64,000 bases of DNA from Waddliaceae bacterium (GCA_002709385.1 PAQS01000039.1:55761-119760); one strand, 5' to 3'; positions 34,892 to 45,034 are shown, counted from the stretch's first letter. The notes: generated by a model from the letters alone, not told the origin. A program made the numbers and translations.

Positions 34892-37843
34892 TTATGTCCT
34901 AATTTCATATGCGCGAAAATGATAAACCTGATTTTTTTGAGGACACATAGTTACTGAATCTACGTATTCCCAAGGAGCTACACCTTTCATAGAATATAAG
35001 GATTGTCTAAGGTTAGTATCGTATTTTTCATTTTCGAACATTTTAGAAGCGTATAACTCTAAGCCTAATTGATGAGCTTTGCGCATCGCCATTTTATTGA
35101 TTGCTTTTTGTAAATCTGCAATACCAGAAACATCATTACAATAAATATCTTCACGATGTATTACAGGATATACTCCATCAAGAAATAAAACTCTTATGAT
35201 GCACCTTGCAAGCATTCTTTCTTTTGAGCCTTCTTTTTTTCTAACTACAATAAAACGTATTTTACCATCTGTAAGATATGCAAGAAGCCCTTTATTGAGA
35301 CTGTATTCACCTGTTGTTCGTTGACAAGTAGAAAAATCATCTCCAATATGTAAGGCTGTAAGCGCATCATCCGTATCACTCACAAGGTAATTTGGATAAT
35401 CTGTATCTGCAACAAGCTCTTCCAAACGAACATTCATTTCTCCTTTTTTCCACTTTTCAAATTTTTGAGGAGCAAGTTCCTTGAATCGACTCATGTGTAA
35501 ATTCGATGAAACGTCGTAACGCATTTCATGATACGTCCCTTTAAGGACGGAATTAATGTATTTTTGCAAACACTTTTGATCTTCTGTACTCCCTTCTGTT
35601 AAAACGGTAGCTTGATAATTAAAAATAGCTTGAGGGTCTCTTCCCTGAGCAAACGTTTTTTCTAAAGCATTTAAAAGCTTATCTGTTGGCCAATCAAGAT
35701 CACCAATGTCTAGTTTTCCTAAAAGAACCTGAGAAAATCTCTTCTCTTCAAGAAGAATTTTCTTCAAATGATGACTACCCCGATTACCAAATAATAAAAG
35801 ACAATGCAATGCCTTAAACTCTTCAATAAAAGCTTTTTCCTTTTGTTTTTTATTTAAGTTTTTAACTAAAGAGTTCCCAATATATGAGATGCATTCAGCC
35901 AGTTCTACAGAGGGTTTACCACGAGAAAACTCATGCATACACTCAATCAAAATCTTATATTTATCAGCGTCTTTTATTCCTCCTTTTGCTGGAAAAAGTG
36001 AATCAAATGAATCTACTAACTTTTTTTTTGCTTCAGCATTTAATTCCAAAGAAATCTTTGCTACAAAAGCTAAAAAAAGAGGTCCCCACGTTCTTTTGCA
36101 ACTACTTCTTTTCCCATAACGAGCCAAAAGTTGATCATATTCATTTACCCACTTCTCCTCTAGAGCAGAATGAAAGAAATTTTGTAACATCTGACTTCTC
36201 TTTTCTGGTGAACGAAAGGAAGCGATAGAATACAAAAGACCAGAATCTATAATTACTCTTTGTAGAGGTGCTTTATCAGAAAGCATAGAAAAATAATAAA
36301 GATAAAGTGGTGCCTTGGATAAAGAAGATAAAAGAGAGGCTTTTGCATGATTCGTTTTGGCTTTTTGAAAGCATTTTTTAAATTCTTCAAGAAAATCTGG
36401 CGTATACTTTTCACACCACTGAAAAAGTTTTTCTAAAATGAATTCTGCATCAGACTCTAAGCGTTCTGGATAAGCAAGCCAAGACCAATATTCTTCACCG
36501 TCAAATCCTCGCCACATTTCATGTAGTATTTTTTCTTTGTCTAATCCTTTAAATCCCTGTGGGTAATCACTATATTTTAAACCCCATTTATCGCAATCAT
36601 ATGCACAAGAAGGGTGCTTTTCTAAATACTTTCTTCCTAACTCCTTGAGACGTTCCTTATCTTGAATATTGATTTCTTGAGGAAGTTTTAGTGACTTGGA
36701 ACGTAAATTTGCTTGAATAAGACCTAAGATTAATTCGTCATCTTTCACATAAAAATTTGGATAATGCTCAATTACTGAAAGAGAACTGAAATTTTTCCAA
36801 ATAAAAAACAAAGCTTCTTTTCTTGTAAATTCACTACAGTCTCGTAAATCTTTCAACTCTGCCATCACTTCATCAAGATCTTGTATTTGAAAGAGAAATC
36901 TAGTACATTGACGGCAAACTTGGATAAACGTTTTTGTTTTTTCTCCATATGGTATGGTCTTAAAAAACTTTAGTAAGGCTGTAGAAAATTTCTCTTTAGA
37001 AAAAGTCATGCGCGCATAAGAAATAAGAAGATTAGCCACAAAATCTGCGTAATCCCTTCCTCTTTCTTTTTGTAAAATCAATTGCTCTAGAATTCTATCC
37101 GTTGAATGAGTAAGACCTAATTTTTTAATCAGTAAATCTAAATTTTCTATGAGCCAATTAGAATCAAAACTTTTCCAAATAGAAAAGAAAACGCGTTTTT
37201 TTGTGAATTCACTACAATCTGCAAGATCTATAAGAACTTGGATGAGTTCATCAAATTGATCATTTTGAAAAATTTCTTCCTTAGATGAATGAATGATTTG
37301 CAAAAAACTTTCTGTTCTTTTTCCATAAGGAATACTTGCCAAGTGCTTAAGTAAAATTTTACTAAACTGCTCATGATGAGTCTCAAACTTTGCATATACG
37401 GAAAGTACCTTAACAAGAAACTCTAGATAGTTTTTTTCCGTCTTATTGCTTAGAATCAAATGCTCAACAATTGTATCAGCTCCATAATGCTTCTCTAGCG
37501 CTTCAATAGTTGGTCCTAAACGTCCTGACTCAGCATAAACTTTCAAAACAGCAATTTTTAACTGATCTCCGCATATCTCAGAAATTTTTTCTGCAAAATG
37601 ACTTGGCGTACTCTGCTCACCACATAAATCTTTATCGATAAACCATGGTAAATCAGGAACTTGCCCTTCTTTAATTCTCTCATATAAAACTTGAATTTCT
37701 TCCTGTGCTGATGAGTCCTTTTTATCCCAATTTACATATTTCTCGAACAGCTCTTGATAAGAGCTTAAAGAAGATTTATCTATTTTTTTCTCTTTTTGAG
37801 CTTGAAGTGAAAAAAAGTTTCCTTCAACTTGACGTATTTCCAT
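34892..37843 (-). CDS. very long helical protein with shared C-terminal module
   Basis: The roughly 983-residue protein is unrecognised. Most of it is an array of helical pairs with repeated phrases, for example FDELIQVLIDLADCSEFTKKRVFFSIWKSF and LDEVMAELKDLRDCSEFTRKEALFFIWKNF, which are duplicated segments of about 150 residues. The last 200 residues form a different, mixed domain (DDFSTCQRTTGEYSLNKG...GKIRFIVVRKKEGSKERMLARCIIRVLF). Parts of this resemble the end of the neighbouring 826-residue protein. I chose the ATG at 37843, with GAAGAG upstream and 40 bases after the preceding stop; the frame is open back to 37927. A secreted scaffold or effector is one guess. Confidence 0.75.
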   Translation of the reverse strand: MEIRQVEGNFFSLQAQKEKKIDKSSLSSYQELFEKYVNWDKKDSSAQEEIQVLYERIKEGQVPDLPWFIDKDLCGEQSTPSHFAEKISEICGDQLKIAVLKVYAESGRLGPTIEALEKHYGADTIVEHLILSNKTEKNYLEFLVKVLSVYAKFETHHEQFSKILLKHLASIPYGKRTESFLQIIHSSKEEIFQNDQFDELIQVLIDLADCSEFTKKRVFFSIWKSFDSNWLIENLDLLIKKLGLTHSTDRILEQLILQKERGRDYADFVANLLISYARMTFSKEKFSTALLKFFKTIPYGEKTKTFIQVCRQCTRFLFQIQDLDEVMAELKDLRDCSEFTRKEALFFIWKNFSSLSVIEHYPNFYVKDDELILGLIQANLRSKSLKLPQEINIQDKERLKELGRKYLEKHPSCAYDCDKWGLKYSDYPQGFKGLDKEKILHEMWRGFDGEEYWSWLAYPERLESDAEFILEKLFQWCEKYTPDFLEEFKKCFQKAKTNHAKASLLSSLSKAPLYLYYFSMLSDKAPLQRVIIDSGLLYSIASFRSPEKRSQMLQNFFHSALEEKWVNEYDQLLARYGKRSSCKRTWGPLFLAFVAKISLELNAEAKKKLVDSFDSLFPAKGGIKDADKYKILIECMHEFSRGKPSVELAECISYIGNSLVKNLNKKQKEKAFIEEFKALHCLLLFGNRGSHHLKKILLEEKRFSQVLLGKLDIGDLDWPTDKLLNALEKTFAQGRDPQAIFNYQATVLTEGSTEDQKCLQKYINSVLKGTYHEMRYDVSSNLHMSRFKELAPQKFEKWKKGEMNVRLEELVADTDYPNYLVSDTDDALTALHIGDDFSTCQRTTGEYSLNKGLLAYLTDGKIRFIVVRKKEGSKERMLARCIIRVLFLDGVYPVIHREDIYCNDVSGIADLQKAINKMAMRKAHQLGLELYASKMFENEKYDTNLRQSLYSMKGVAPWEYVDSVTMCPQKNQVYHFRAYEIRT

Positions 37844-37883
37844 GAGTGCTCTTCTTTTATTAGGTCTTTTTAAATATGTGTTT

Positions 37884-40364
37884 CTAGTTTCTCTCTGAAT
37901 CATAAATAAGAGTAGAGTCAGCAGCATCTACCATAAATTGTGAATACTCACTTGACTTATCTGCATTGCTAAGATAAGGCCTCAGTTCATGGGGGTAAGG
38001 GCAATCTAAACCACTACACTTTCGATACAGAGAAAGACCTAAATCTTTTGCCTTCTGCAATATGTAATCATCTAAAATAGAAGATGCATTCATGGTTCCT
38101 TTTGCTTTTTTATAGAACAAAACAGCACGCTTACTCGCATCTTTCAACAAGTAAAGGTCTGCAAATGCTTGATTTTCCGAGCAAGGACTTTCCCCGTCTC
38201 TAACGTAGATACGACGCATAATTCCTCGGATAAATCCTTCTATAGCTATTCCTCGATCTTTAGTTTTGTGTTCATGTATTGCAATTTCTTGATCTCGAAA
38301 AAGAAGTTCATGAAAATCATCACGATCATGAATGAAAAATGAAGAGAAAGGCTGCAGATATTGTTTTTCCCATTTTTCAAATTGCTCAGGATAATCTTTC
38401 GCAAAATCGATATCTTGTTTCTTTTTAGTACTTATAAAACGATGAATGAGTTCTTTTTGTTTAGAAGTTACCCCCTCCCAAAAACTCTCTCTACTGCTCC
38501 CATCAATCTTAAAAATAGGCATTAAAGAAATAGAAGAGAAAAACTCCTTAAATGTATCTCCTTCTAAACCTATTGAATGCACAATCTCTTTGAGCATGGA
38601 AATAAAAGCACCATGAACAGTTGCTCCCTCTTTCTTTAAAAGTTCATAATCAATGCTATCATGTATAAGCGATAGAGCTTCTAAAGGAGTACCGAAAGAT
38701 ATTTCTGGTGGGTTTTCAGATATTTCTTCATAAGATTGATTCATCATTTTTAAAAAATTTAAAGAAGAAATCTTATTAGATTGAATAGAAGAAAAAGCAT
38801 TTAAAATACGATCTAAAGACTTTTCTGATCGATACCACTCTTCTCCATTCTTACTCGCATTCTTAAAAAATTCCTCTGCTCCTTTTATTTCTTCAGAATT
38901 TTCTAAAGAAAAAAATGCTAAAAGCATAAAAGGTAATGGATGATCTAGGCGATTATTTTTTGTAATAGAATAAATACGGCTTACCGCATCATCATCTGCT
39001 AAATTTTTAAAAAGGTTTTGGCAAAAAGTTTTTCTAGAATAATGCTTAGCGTCATATTGAAATACACAATGAAATACCCGGCTCTTAAAAAGCCCCTTTG
39101 CCAAATCTGGTTTCAATGTTTTTAAGCTTCGATAAGCAAGCAAAGCAGCTAAGCATTCAACGACAAGCGAATCCTTTACTTTGTTTTTTTCTTTCCACAA
39201 AGAGAAAAGCTCTGAAAGATCACTATCGCTTTGCTTTCTTACCCATTCTTTAAGCGCCTCTAGAGGAGGGGTTTCTGAAAAACCGTATGCTATGGTTCTT
39301 ATTTCTTGATCAGCAAATGCCCAAGAATAGTCCGATAATTCTTCTCCCTCATAAGAAAGCTCAAGTAAAGCTTTGGGTGTGAGAGGGCATGCTTCATTCA
39401 GATGATATTTTTCAGCGAATTTCTTTTTTGCTTCAGAATGGATTATCTCGTAGACCTGTTGAAAATGATCAAAATCCCAAGAGCAAAATTGTTTAATTCC
39501 TTTCTCTCCAAGTTTTTTCAATTGTGTGTTTAATATATGGATTTTGAGTGCATCATCATGTAGAGGTAAATAGCGAATCAGTTGATTATGTAGAGTCCAA
39601 AAGCAGCAAGGAGAATATACAATACGTTTGACTAAATCAGGATTTGTAATCCGTAAATCTTCCGTAAGCCTACAAACTTTCTCGTCACTCCTTTCAAAGC
39701 GCTCGATACAATCTTTATGAAATTGTTTTTTCTCTCTTAAAGAAGGGAGGAGCTGTCTCACACCAATCAAACTCGTATTTTTTATAAGCCACTTCAGCTC
39801 TTCTTCAGAAAGTTTTTTTTGTATTTTGTTACATACATTTGAATCTAAACTAGATGAATCTAGTCGCCTTCTCCAATAGTTTTGACAAAATTCACCTGTT
39901 TTTTCTTTCAATTCTTCTCTGTTTTCAAGAAGAAACTCATCTAATATCGTCCATTTTTTTTGATGAATATAGGGGGAGACCACTTCTTTTTCTAATTGTG
40001 CGATGTGCTCGATTAAGTCTCTAAAAAGTTCACCTTTGAAAAGTTGATAATATAAGCTTTTCTTTGTTGGCTTATCTGCCTTATCTAGTTTTGTGAGCTG
40101 CTTTGCTAAACGGAGAGGTGTCTTTTTTTCATTTATGAATTCGATAATTTTTTCCATACTTTGAATCGTATCTTGTTGACTTAAGGTATAGCGATCAAAG
40201 AATGCTTTTGCTGCGTTTACGATGCGTTTTGCTTGATCTACATCGGGGAGCTCTTTTTCGTATAAATAAAGGTCCTCTACGGCATGAAAAATCTTTTCTT
40301 CTAACAAATCTTCTTGCTGCTCTAATTGAGACATGCAAGTAGCTGTTTTTATTTGAACATCCAT
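37884..40364 (-). CDS. very long helical protein, neighbour of the 34892 gene
   Basis: This 826-residue protein is unrecognised and largely alpha-helical, without signal peptide or membrane segments. Its C-terminal part (about 660-800) carries FEKWEKQYLQPF, then GIAIEGFIRGIMRRIYVRD, SKRAVLFYKKAKG and LQKAKDLGLSLY. The same order of elements occurs in the downstream 983-residue protein (FEKWKKGEM, RMLARCIIRVLF, RKAHQLGLELY), so the two share a terminal module. AGAGGAAG precedes the ATG, and a promoter candidate lies about 45 bases upstream. The two genes form an operon with a 40-base gap. Confidence 0.77.
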   Translation of the reverse strand: MDVQIKTATCMSQLEQQEDLLEEKIFHAVEDLYLYEKELPDVDQAKRIVNAAKAFFDRYTLSQQDTIQSMEKIIEFINEKKTPLRLAKQLTKLDKADKPTKKSLYYQLFKGELFRDLIEHIAQLEKEVVSPYIHQKKWTILDEFLLENREELKEKTGEFCQNYWRRRLDSSSLDSNVCNKIQKKLSEEELKWLIKNTSLIGVRQLLPSLREKKQFHKDCIERFERSDEKVCRLTEDLRITNPDLVKRIVYSPCCFWTLHNQLIRYLPLHDDALKIHILNTQLKKLGEKGIKQFCSWDFDHFQQVYEIIHSEAKKKFAEKYHLNEACPLTPKALLELSYEGEELSDYSWAFADQEIRTIAYGFSETPPLEALKEWVRKQSDSDLSELFSLWKEKNKVKDSLVVECLAALLAYRSLKTLKPDLAKGLFKSRVFHCVFQYDAKHYSRKTFCQNLFKNLADDDAVSRIYSITKNNRLDHPLPFMLLAFFSLENSEEIKGAEEFFKNASKNGEEWYRSEKSLDRILNAFSSIQSNKISSLNFLKMMNQSYEEISENPPEISFGTPLEALSLIHDSIDYELLKKEGATVHGAFISMLKEIVHSIGLEGDTFKEFFSSISLMPIFKIDGSSRESFWEGVTSKQKELIHRFISTKKKQDIDFAKDYPEQFEKWEKQYLQPFSSFFIHDRDDFHELLFRDQEIAIHEHKTKDRGIAIEGFIRGIMRRIYVRDGESPCSENQAFADLYLLKDASKRAVLFYKKAKGTMNASSILDDYILQKAKDLGLSLYRKCSGLDCPYPHELRPYLSNADKSSEYSQFMVDAADSTLIYDSERN

Positions 40365-40406
40365 GTGCTTCCTCTAGTTTTCTGGCCTACATTCTTTTCC
40401 GAACGT

Positions 40407-40435
40407 ATTTAGAGTACTAGAATGGAATATGTCAA
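40407..40435 (-). promoter_or_regulatory. promoter candidate for the two long helical genes
   Basis: On the minus strand a perfect TTGACA (plus-strand TGTCAA, 40430-40435) is followed after 17 bases by CTAAAT (40407-40412), a weak -10. The position about 40 bases before the ATG is appropriate. Confidence 0.4.
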
Positions 40436-40518
40436 ATTCTTTTCCTTATTCTGTTTTATCTAAAGAAATTAAATACACAGCGACAACTTTTAATATTCTT
40501 TAAATATAAGCTCCGATG

Positions 40519-40538
40519 GTGACCTAATCCGATGCGAG
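40519..40538. repeat. family A repeat fragment at a gene end
   Basis: GTGACCTAATCCGATGCGAG and the following ATTACC form an imperfect palindrome containing the family A half-site CCTAATCC. It abuts the stop codon of the 40540 lipoprotein gene. Confidence 0.4.
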
Positions 40539-40539
40539 A

Positions 40540-41226
40540 TTACCACCACTTACGAACTTCTTTTTGCTCTCCTTGAAAACGCTCTATTAATCTGTCAAAT
40601 AAGCTACGAGTGACCTTGTAAAAGTTTTGCTCTTCAGTTTCTCCTACAGCTTCCCCTGCCCAGATATTGCTCTGATTTTTTGCATCCATAATTTCTAAAG
40701 AAGCCTTTACCTTATGAAGAACTCCGTGATGAGCTTTTACCTTTTTCGTATCCATCACATAATACCCGTAAGAATAACGAGCTGGTCCGTTTTCCATGGA
40801 TCCCGGCCAATCCCCAAAAAACGGGTCCTGATCGTAAGGGTTAGCTACATCACTTCGCACGCGGCGTTTATAAGTTACCTCTGAATCTGGAATATACTCT
40901 TCCTTACTTGTTCGGGCAGCTTGAATATGAAGTAAAATATCAGGAGCCCCATCTTCACTGACAAAAACAAATCCCGCATCTTCCATGGCCTCTCGAACAC
41001 TTTGAATAAGCTTTGGATCTATTTTATGCTTCTCCACTTGAGAAGAACTTGAAGTGATTACAGTGAACATCAAACCACTGCTCTTCGGAACAGACTGATT
41101 ACGAGGTGTATGTAAAGAAGGTTTTCCATAATACACAACAGAATCATCTGGTACCTCCGGATTTCTTGCACAAGAAACAGCAAACAAGATACAGAAACTA
41201 AATAGCGCCCAAAACTTCTTATTCAT
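40540..41226 (-). CDS. lipoprotein, DUF4136-like
   Basis: The 228-residue protein has a lipoprotein signal (FWALFSFCILFAVSC, lipidated Cys19). The mature domain alternates strands and helices: DPKLIQSVREAMEDAGFVFVSEDGAPDILLHIQAA, a Tyr/Gly-rich loop, then VHKVKASLEIMDAKNQSNIWAGEAVGE. The element order and the IWAGEA turn resemble DUF4136 outer-membrane lipoproteins. It is divergent from copA, with 79 bases between. Role unknown. Confidence 0.82.
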   Translation of the reverse strand: MNKKFWALFSFCILFAVSCARNPEVPDDSVVYYGKPSLHTPRNQSVPKSSGLMFTVITSSSSQVEKHKIDPKLIQSVREAMEDAGFVFVSEDGAPDILLHIQAARTSKEEYIPDSEVTYKRRVRSDVANPYDQDPFFGDWPGSMENGPARYSYGYYVMDTKKVKAHHGVLHKVKASLEIMDAKNQSNIWAGEAVGETEEQNFYKVTRSLFDRLIERFQGEQKEVRKWW

Positions 41227-41305
41227 GACAGATCCTCCAATTTAGCTATTCGAAATTGATGCCAAAACAGAGAGAAGATAGGATACAGTAAACGAGGCAA
41301 TTCAA

Positions 41306-43441
41306 ATGAAAAAGTTACGTGTACAAATTGAAAATTTACACTGTGCTTCTTGTGTTCAAGGGGTTGAAAAAGGTTTAAGCTCTCTTGATGGTATAGAAGA
41401 CATTCAGGTAAACCTTGCACTCAAAGAGGCATTAATTACCTACTCTCCCCTTGAAACAAATGCCTCAATAATATGTAAAAAAATCAATAACTTAGGTTTT
41501 AAAGCTCTTCCTAAAAAAGAAAACAGCTCCCCCATCGATGAGTTAAAGAGCGCACGATACAAAGCTTTACTTGCTGGAGTGCTTGCAATTCCTCTTATGG
41601 TCATTAGTATGACCCCTCAATTCCATTCAGTATGGATAGAGCTTTCTCTCAGCAGCGCGATTCTTCTTATTGGATATCAGTTTTTCACTCGCGGAATTTT
41701 AGATTTGATCAAACGCAAGTCAGCTACAATGGATACTTTAGTCGCGATTGGTGTTGGTACGGCATATTTGAGCAGCTCTTGGCAGATTTTTCAGGAGTCT
41801 CCTCCTCCCTATTACTTTGAAACAGCTGGAATGCTTGTCTTTTTTATTCTTCTGGGACGTTATTTAGAGGCTCGCGCCAAAGGTAAAACCTCTTCTGCAA
41901 TTCGTAAACTTATTGATCTTGCCCCTCAAAAAGCCATTCGTATAAAAGATGGCGTTGAAGAAGAGTGTCTTGCGAAGGATCTTCGTATTGATGATGTGGT
42001 TCTGGTGAAGGCAGGGCAGAAAATTCCAGCTGATGGACTTGTAATCGAAGGAAGATCTACTGTAGATGAGTCTATGGTAAGCGGAGAAAGTCTACCTACA
42101 GAAAAAATAGAAGGCTCCAATGTAATCGGCGCCACCATCAATGGAATGGGGAAACTCCTTATTAGGGTAAAAAAAATAGGAAAAGATAGCTTTCTGCAAC
42201 AAGTCATTCAAGTCGTTGAAGAAGCACAGAGAAGTAAGGTTCCCATTCAAAAACTTGCCGATCAAATTGCAGCTTACTTTGTTCCCTTTGTTGTCATTTT
42301 AGCGTTTATCAGCTTAGTTACTTGGTGGAATATGGGAATGGGATGGGAATTTTCCCTCCAATGCTTTGTTGCGGTTTTGATTATTGCATGTCCTTGCTCT
42401 CTCGGGCTCGCTACTCCAACAGCTATTATCGTGGGAACTGGCATTGGTGCAGAAAGAGGGATTTTAATTCGCAACCCTTCCGCCCTACAAGCGGCTAAAA
42501 AAATTCGTACTCTTGTGTTCGATAAGACAGGTACTGTGACAAAAGGACACCCTCAAGTCAAAGAAATACAAACAAATGGAATCAGTGAAGATGATCTCTT
42601 ATCAATTGCTGCTAGCCTAGAACAAGGCTCTGCTCATCCCCTGGCACAAGCAATTACAAAAGAAGCAAGTGCTAAAGCCCTCGCTCTACAAAGCATGAAA
42701 CAAATCAAAGTACACAACGGTTTAGGAATCAGTGCTCGAAAAGGAGATTCAAACTTCTATCTTGGAAACCAACTTTTTCTCCAAGAACAAGGCATAGAAA
42801 TCCCAGCAACAGAGTCTTTAGATTTTACTACCGTTTATCTGGGACAAGACCAACAATATCTTGGCTTTATTGCTTGCGAAGACTCTTTAAAACCTGAAGC
42901 ATCAGCAAGCATTGGAAAACTCAAGTCCATGGGCATGCGTTGTCTCTTACTAAGTGGCGACCGACAACAAGTAGCTGAAGCAGTAGGACAAAAACTAGGC
43001 ATGCATGAAGTATTTGCAGGGGTCCTTCCTAAAAATAAAGCCGCAAAAATACAAGAACTTCAATCCAAAGGCAAACGAGTAGCGATGATTGGCGATGGTA
43101 TCAATGATGCACCCGCCTTGGCTCAAGCAGATCTTAGTATTGCCGTAGCAAATGGCAGCGATATAGCGATTGAAGCTGCAGATATTGTTTTAATCAGAAA
43201 TGACCTCATGGCTATTGCCGAAACATTCTTTCTTTCTCAAGTGATGATGCGTAAAATCAAGCAAAACCTTTTCTGGGCTTTTTTCTACAATATTCTCACA
43301 CTACCTATTGCAGCAGGAGTACTATACCCGAGTTTTGGAATACTATTACACCCCATGATAGCTGGAGCTGCAATGGCTTTTAGTTCGGTCTCCGTAGTAG
43401 GAAATGCATTGCTTATGAAAAATCAGTTCACAAAAAATTAA
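41306..43441 (+). CDS. copA: copper-transporting P1B-type ATPase
   Basis: The pump exports Cu(I) from the cytosol, driven by ATP. It has one N-terminal heavy-metal domain with Cys13-Ala-Ser-Cys16. The actuator motif is VSGESLPTE, the membrane metal site is Cys362-Pro-Cys364, phosphorylation occurs at DKTGT with Asp406, and SAHPLA and GDGINDAPALAQAD follow. In the last helices FYN and MAFSSVSVVGNALL match the P1B-1 copper signature. The 711-residue length is usual. ACGAGG precedes the ATG. No copper-responsive regulator is adjacent. Confidence 0.95.
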   Translation: MKKLRVQIENLHCASCVQGVEKGLSSLDGIEDIQVNLALKEALITYSPLETNASIICKKINNLGFKALPKKENSSPIDELKSARYKALLAGVLAIPLMVISMTPQFHSVWIELSLSSAILLIGYQFFTRGILDLIKRKSATMDTLVAIGVGTAYLSSSWQIFQESPPPYYFETAGMLVFFILLGRYLEARAKGKTSSAIRKLIDLAPQKAIRIKDGVEEECLAKDLRIDDVVLVKAGQKIPADGLVIEGRSTVDESMVSGESLPTEKIEGSNVIGATINGMGKLLIRVKKIGKDSFLQQVIQVVEEAQRSKVPIQKLADQIAAYFVPFVVILAFISLVTWWNMGMGWEFSLQCFVAVLIIACPCSLGLATPTAIIVGTGIGAERGILIRNPSALQAAKKIRTLVFDKTGTVTKGHPQVKEIQTNGISEDDLLSIAASLEQGSAHPLAQAITKEASAKALALQSMKQIKVHNGLGISARKGDSNFYLGNQLFLQEQGIEIPATESLDFTTVYLGQDQQYLGFIACEDSLKPEASASIGKLKSMGMRCLLLSGDRQQVAEAVGQKLGMHEVFAGVLPKNKAAKIQELQSKGKRVAMIGDGINDAPALAQADLSIAVANGSDIAIEAADIVLIRNDLMAIAETFFLSQVMMRKIKQNLFWAFFYNILTLPIAAGVLYPSFGILLHPMIAGAAMAFSSVSVVGNALLMKNQFTKN

Positions 43442-43473
43442 AGAACTCTTAATAAACTTTAATCATGAATAAA

Positions 43474-43513
43474 ATACAATAACCATACTTAGAAAAACTA
43501 TTGGTTATTGTAT
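43474..43513 (+). promoter_or_regulatory. 12-bp perfect inverted repeat abutting a start codon
   Basis: ATACAATAACCA (43474-43485) and its exact complement TGGTTATTGTAT (43502-43513) flank a 16-base loop. The right arm ends on the base before the ATG of the first pentein gene, where no Shine-Dalgarno is seen. In RNA the stem would occlude ribosome entry; as DNA it could be an operator. Confidence 0.6.
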
Positions 43514-44935
43514 ATGTCTTTTAATACTGAAATTTCAATTCACTATTCTAGGCAATCTGCTCTTTTATTGGACAAGTCACTTTCATACAATCAAGAGTTC
43601 GTTGATCTTGCTGAAAAACTAAATATCTACTTGCACTTTTTAAACTTAGATTGGACACGAGATTTAGGATTTACTCTTCATAATCGTTTTTTTTACAGCC
43701 CTCATACAGTTCGTGCTCCTGAGTACAGCATCAAAGCACTCAATTTATGCCCAAAACACAAGCACAATGTATGGTTATGGACTGGTTGTACATTAGGGGC
43801 TTCCTTATCTTTATCCGAAAGCACTTTTTTTCTTCAGTCCCAGAAAAATCATCCATCTATTACTGCACAAGAGCTTATTTCCCATGTTGAAGGAGGAAAT
43901 ATGCTAAGCACCGGTGATACCCTAATAATTGGAAGTAATAGTGCTTTTCTTGGGGCTCTTCGTTTACTTGTGGACCAACCTCCTAATTTATGTGAAGAAG
44001 TCCGAAACACACTAGAAATCATCTCTAATAGAGACGATTGGGATGAAGCCATCGAAACTGCCGCTGATCTTCTTGAACAACATCAAATAGAGTCCCTCAA
44101 TAGGCAACTCTCTGATTTTACACGTAAAGCAAAGCTAGAATCCTACAGTATTCCCGCTGTTCTGACAGCTTTAGTAGAATTTACAAAGGTTGAATCTGCT
44201 GCTGAACTTAGAAGAGTTATGGGCCATGAGCAAGTTTTATGGACCCCTAACGATCTGGGTCTACAAGCACGTCAGATTCATTATCATTTAGACTTATACA
44301 TGGCAAACATCGCTTTCAATACCGTAATTTTAGATGATCCTAGAGAAGTGATTTCTGCTTGTAATGATGCCTTGCATCAACTCTCACAATTCACACCAAT
44401 TTGTTTCGAAAAGCTAGAGGTTTACAAATCTTTAGTTCATAATGTTTTAATCGATAAAAACATCCACTCTCAAGAAAAGCTATCTGAATTATACAATATG
44501 GCAGTTTCTTCTGAAGACCCTTTCACAAAAGAAATTGCAACAATTTGTCGCTCTCAAGCTATTGCTGAACTTTTCGATATAACTCTACAAGAAGACTACG
44601 ATGAAATAAAAAAAAGCCTCAATGATGCTGGTATTCGAGTAATTACTGTTCCTGGAAATTGGTATGATTTAGATCACAAGAACTTCACCGTCGCCCATAC
44701 CCATTGTTTTATAAATGGTATTACCCACCAGGCGACAAGTAGCTGGTTGACTTTTCGCTATGATAAACAGGAAAATTTTCGTCACCAAGCCTTTAAAGAT
44801 AAAATCGCAAAGCATGTCAAAAACACCTTCTATATAAAAGGAGGAAAAAACGAACTCATTTTAGCAGGTGGTGGCTTACGCTGCATGACTCTACCTTTTG
44901 AGATCAATCCCAATTACCTACCTCAAACAGAATAA
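43514..44935 (+). CDS. pentein-superfamily guanidine-modifying enzyme, copy 1
   Basis: The 473-residue protein carries the full pentein catalytic set in the right order: Arg49-Asp50 in LDWTRDLGF, Glu126 in HVEGGNML, His258 and Asp260 in YHLDLYMA, and Cys457 in GGGLRCMTLPF. These correspond to the Asp, Glu, His-x-Asp and Cys of arginine and agmatine deiminases and amidinotransferases, which act on guanidinium groups through a thiouronium intermediate. A helical insertion of about 130 residues separates the Glu and His motifs. The substrate (free arginine, agmatine or protein arginine) is unknown. I start at the ATG at 43514, matching the MSFNTE start of copy 3. No signal peptide is seen. Confidence 0.87.
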   Translation: MSFNTEISIHYSRQSALLLDKSLSYNQEFVDLAEKLNIYLHFLNLDWTRDLGFTLHNRFFYSPHTVRAPEYSIKALNLCPKHKHNVWLWTGCTLGASLSLSESTFFLQSQKNHPSITAQELISHVEGGNMLSTGDTLIIGSNSAFLGALRLLVDQPPNLCEEVRNTLEIISNRDDWDEAIETAADLLEQHQIESLNRQLSDFTRKAKLESYSIPAVLTALVEFTKVESAAELRRVMGHEQVLWTPNDLGLQARQIHYHLDLYMANIAFNTVILDDPREVISACNDALHQLSQFTPICFEKLEVYKSLVHNVLIDKNIHSQEKLSELYNMAVSSEDPFTKEIATICRSQAIAELFDITLQEDYDEIKKSLNDAGIRVITVPGNWYDLDHKNFTVAHTHCFINGITHQATSSWLTFRYDKQENFRHQAFKDKIAKHVKNTFYIKGGKNELILAGGGLRCMTLPFEINPNYLPQTE

Positions 44936-45034
44936 ACTTTGAGTAATAAACAGAAAATTAACAAATTCTTAATTAACTTAAACTATTAAAAACTTATTAT
45001 AGTAACTAAATATCATTTAAATAGTTTGGTGAAT

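Noticed and set aside
35884..36228. Plus-strand frame of 114 codons inside a long minus-strand gene
   Set aside because: Low-complexity translation opposite an intact frame; no start signal.
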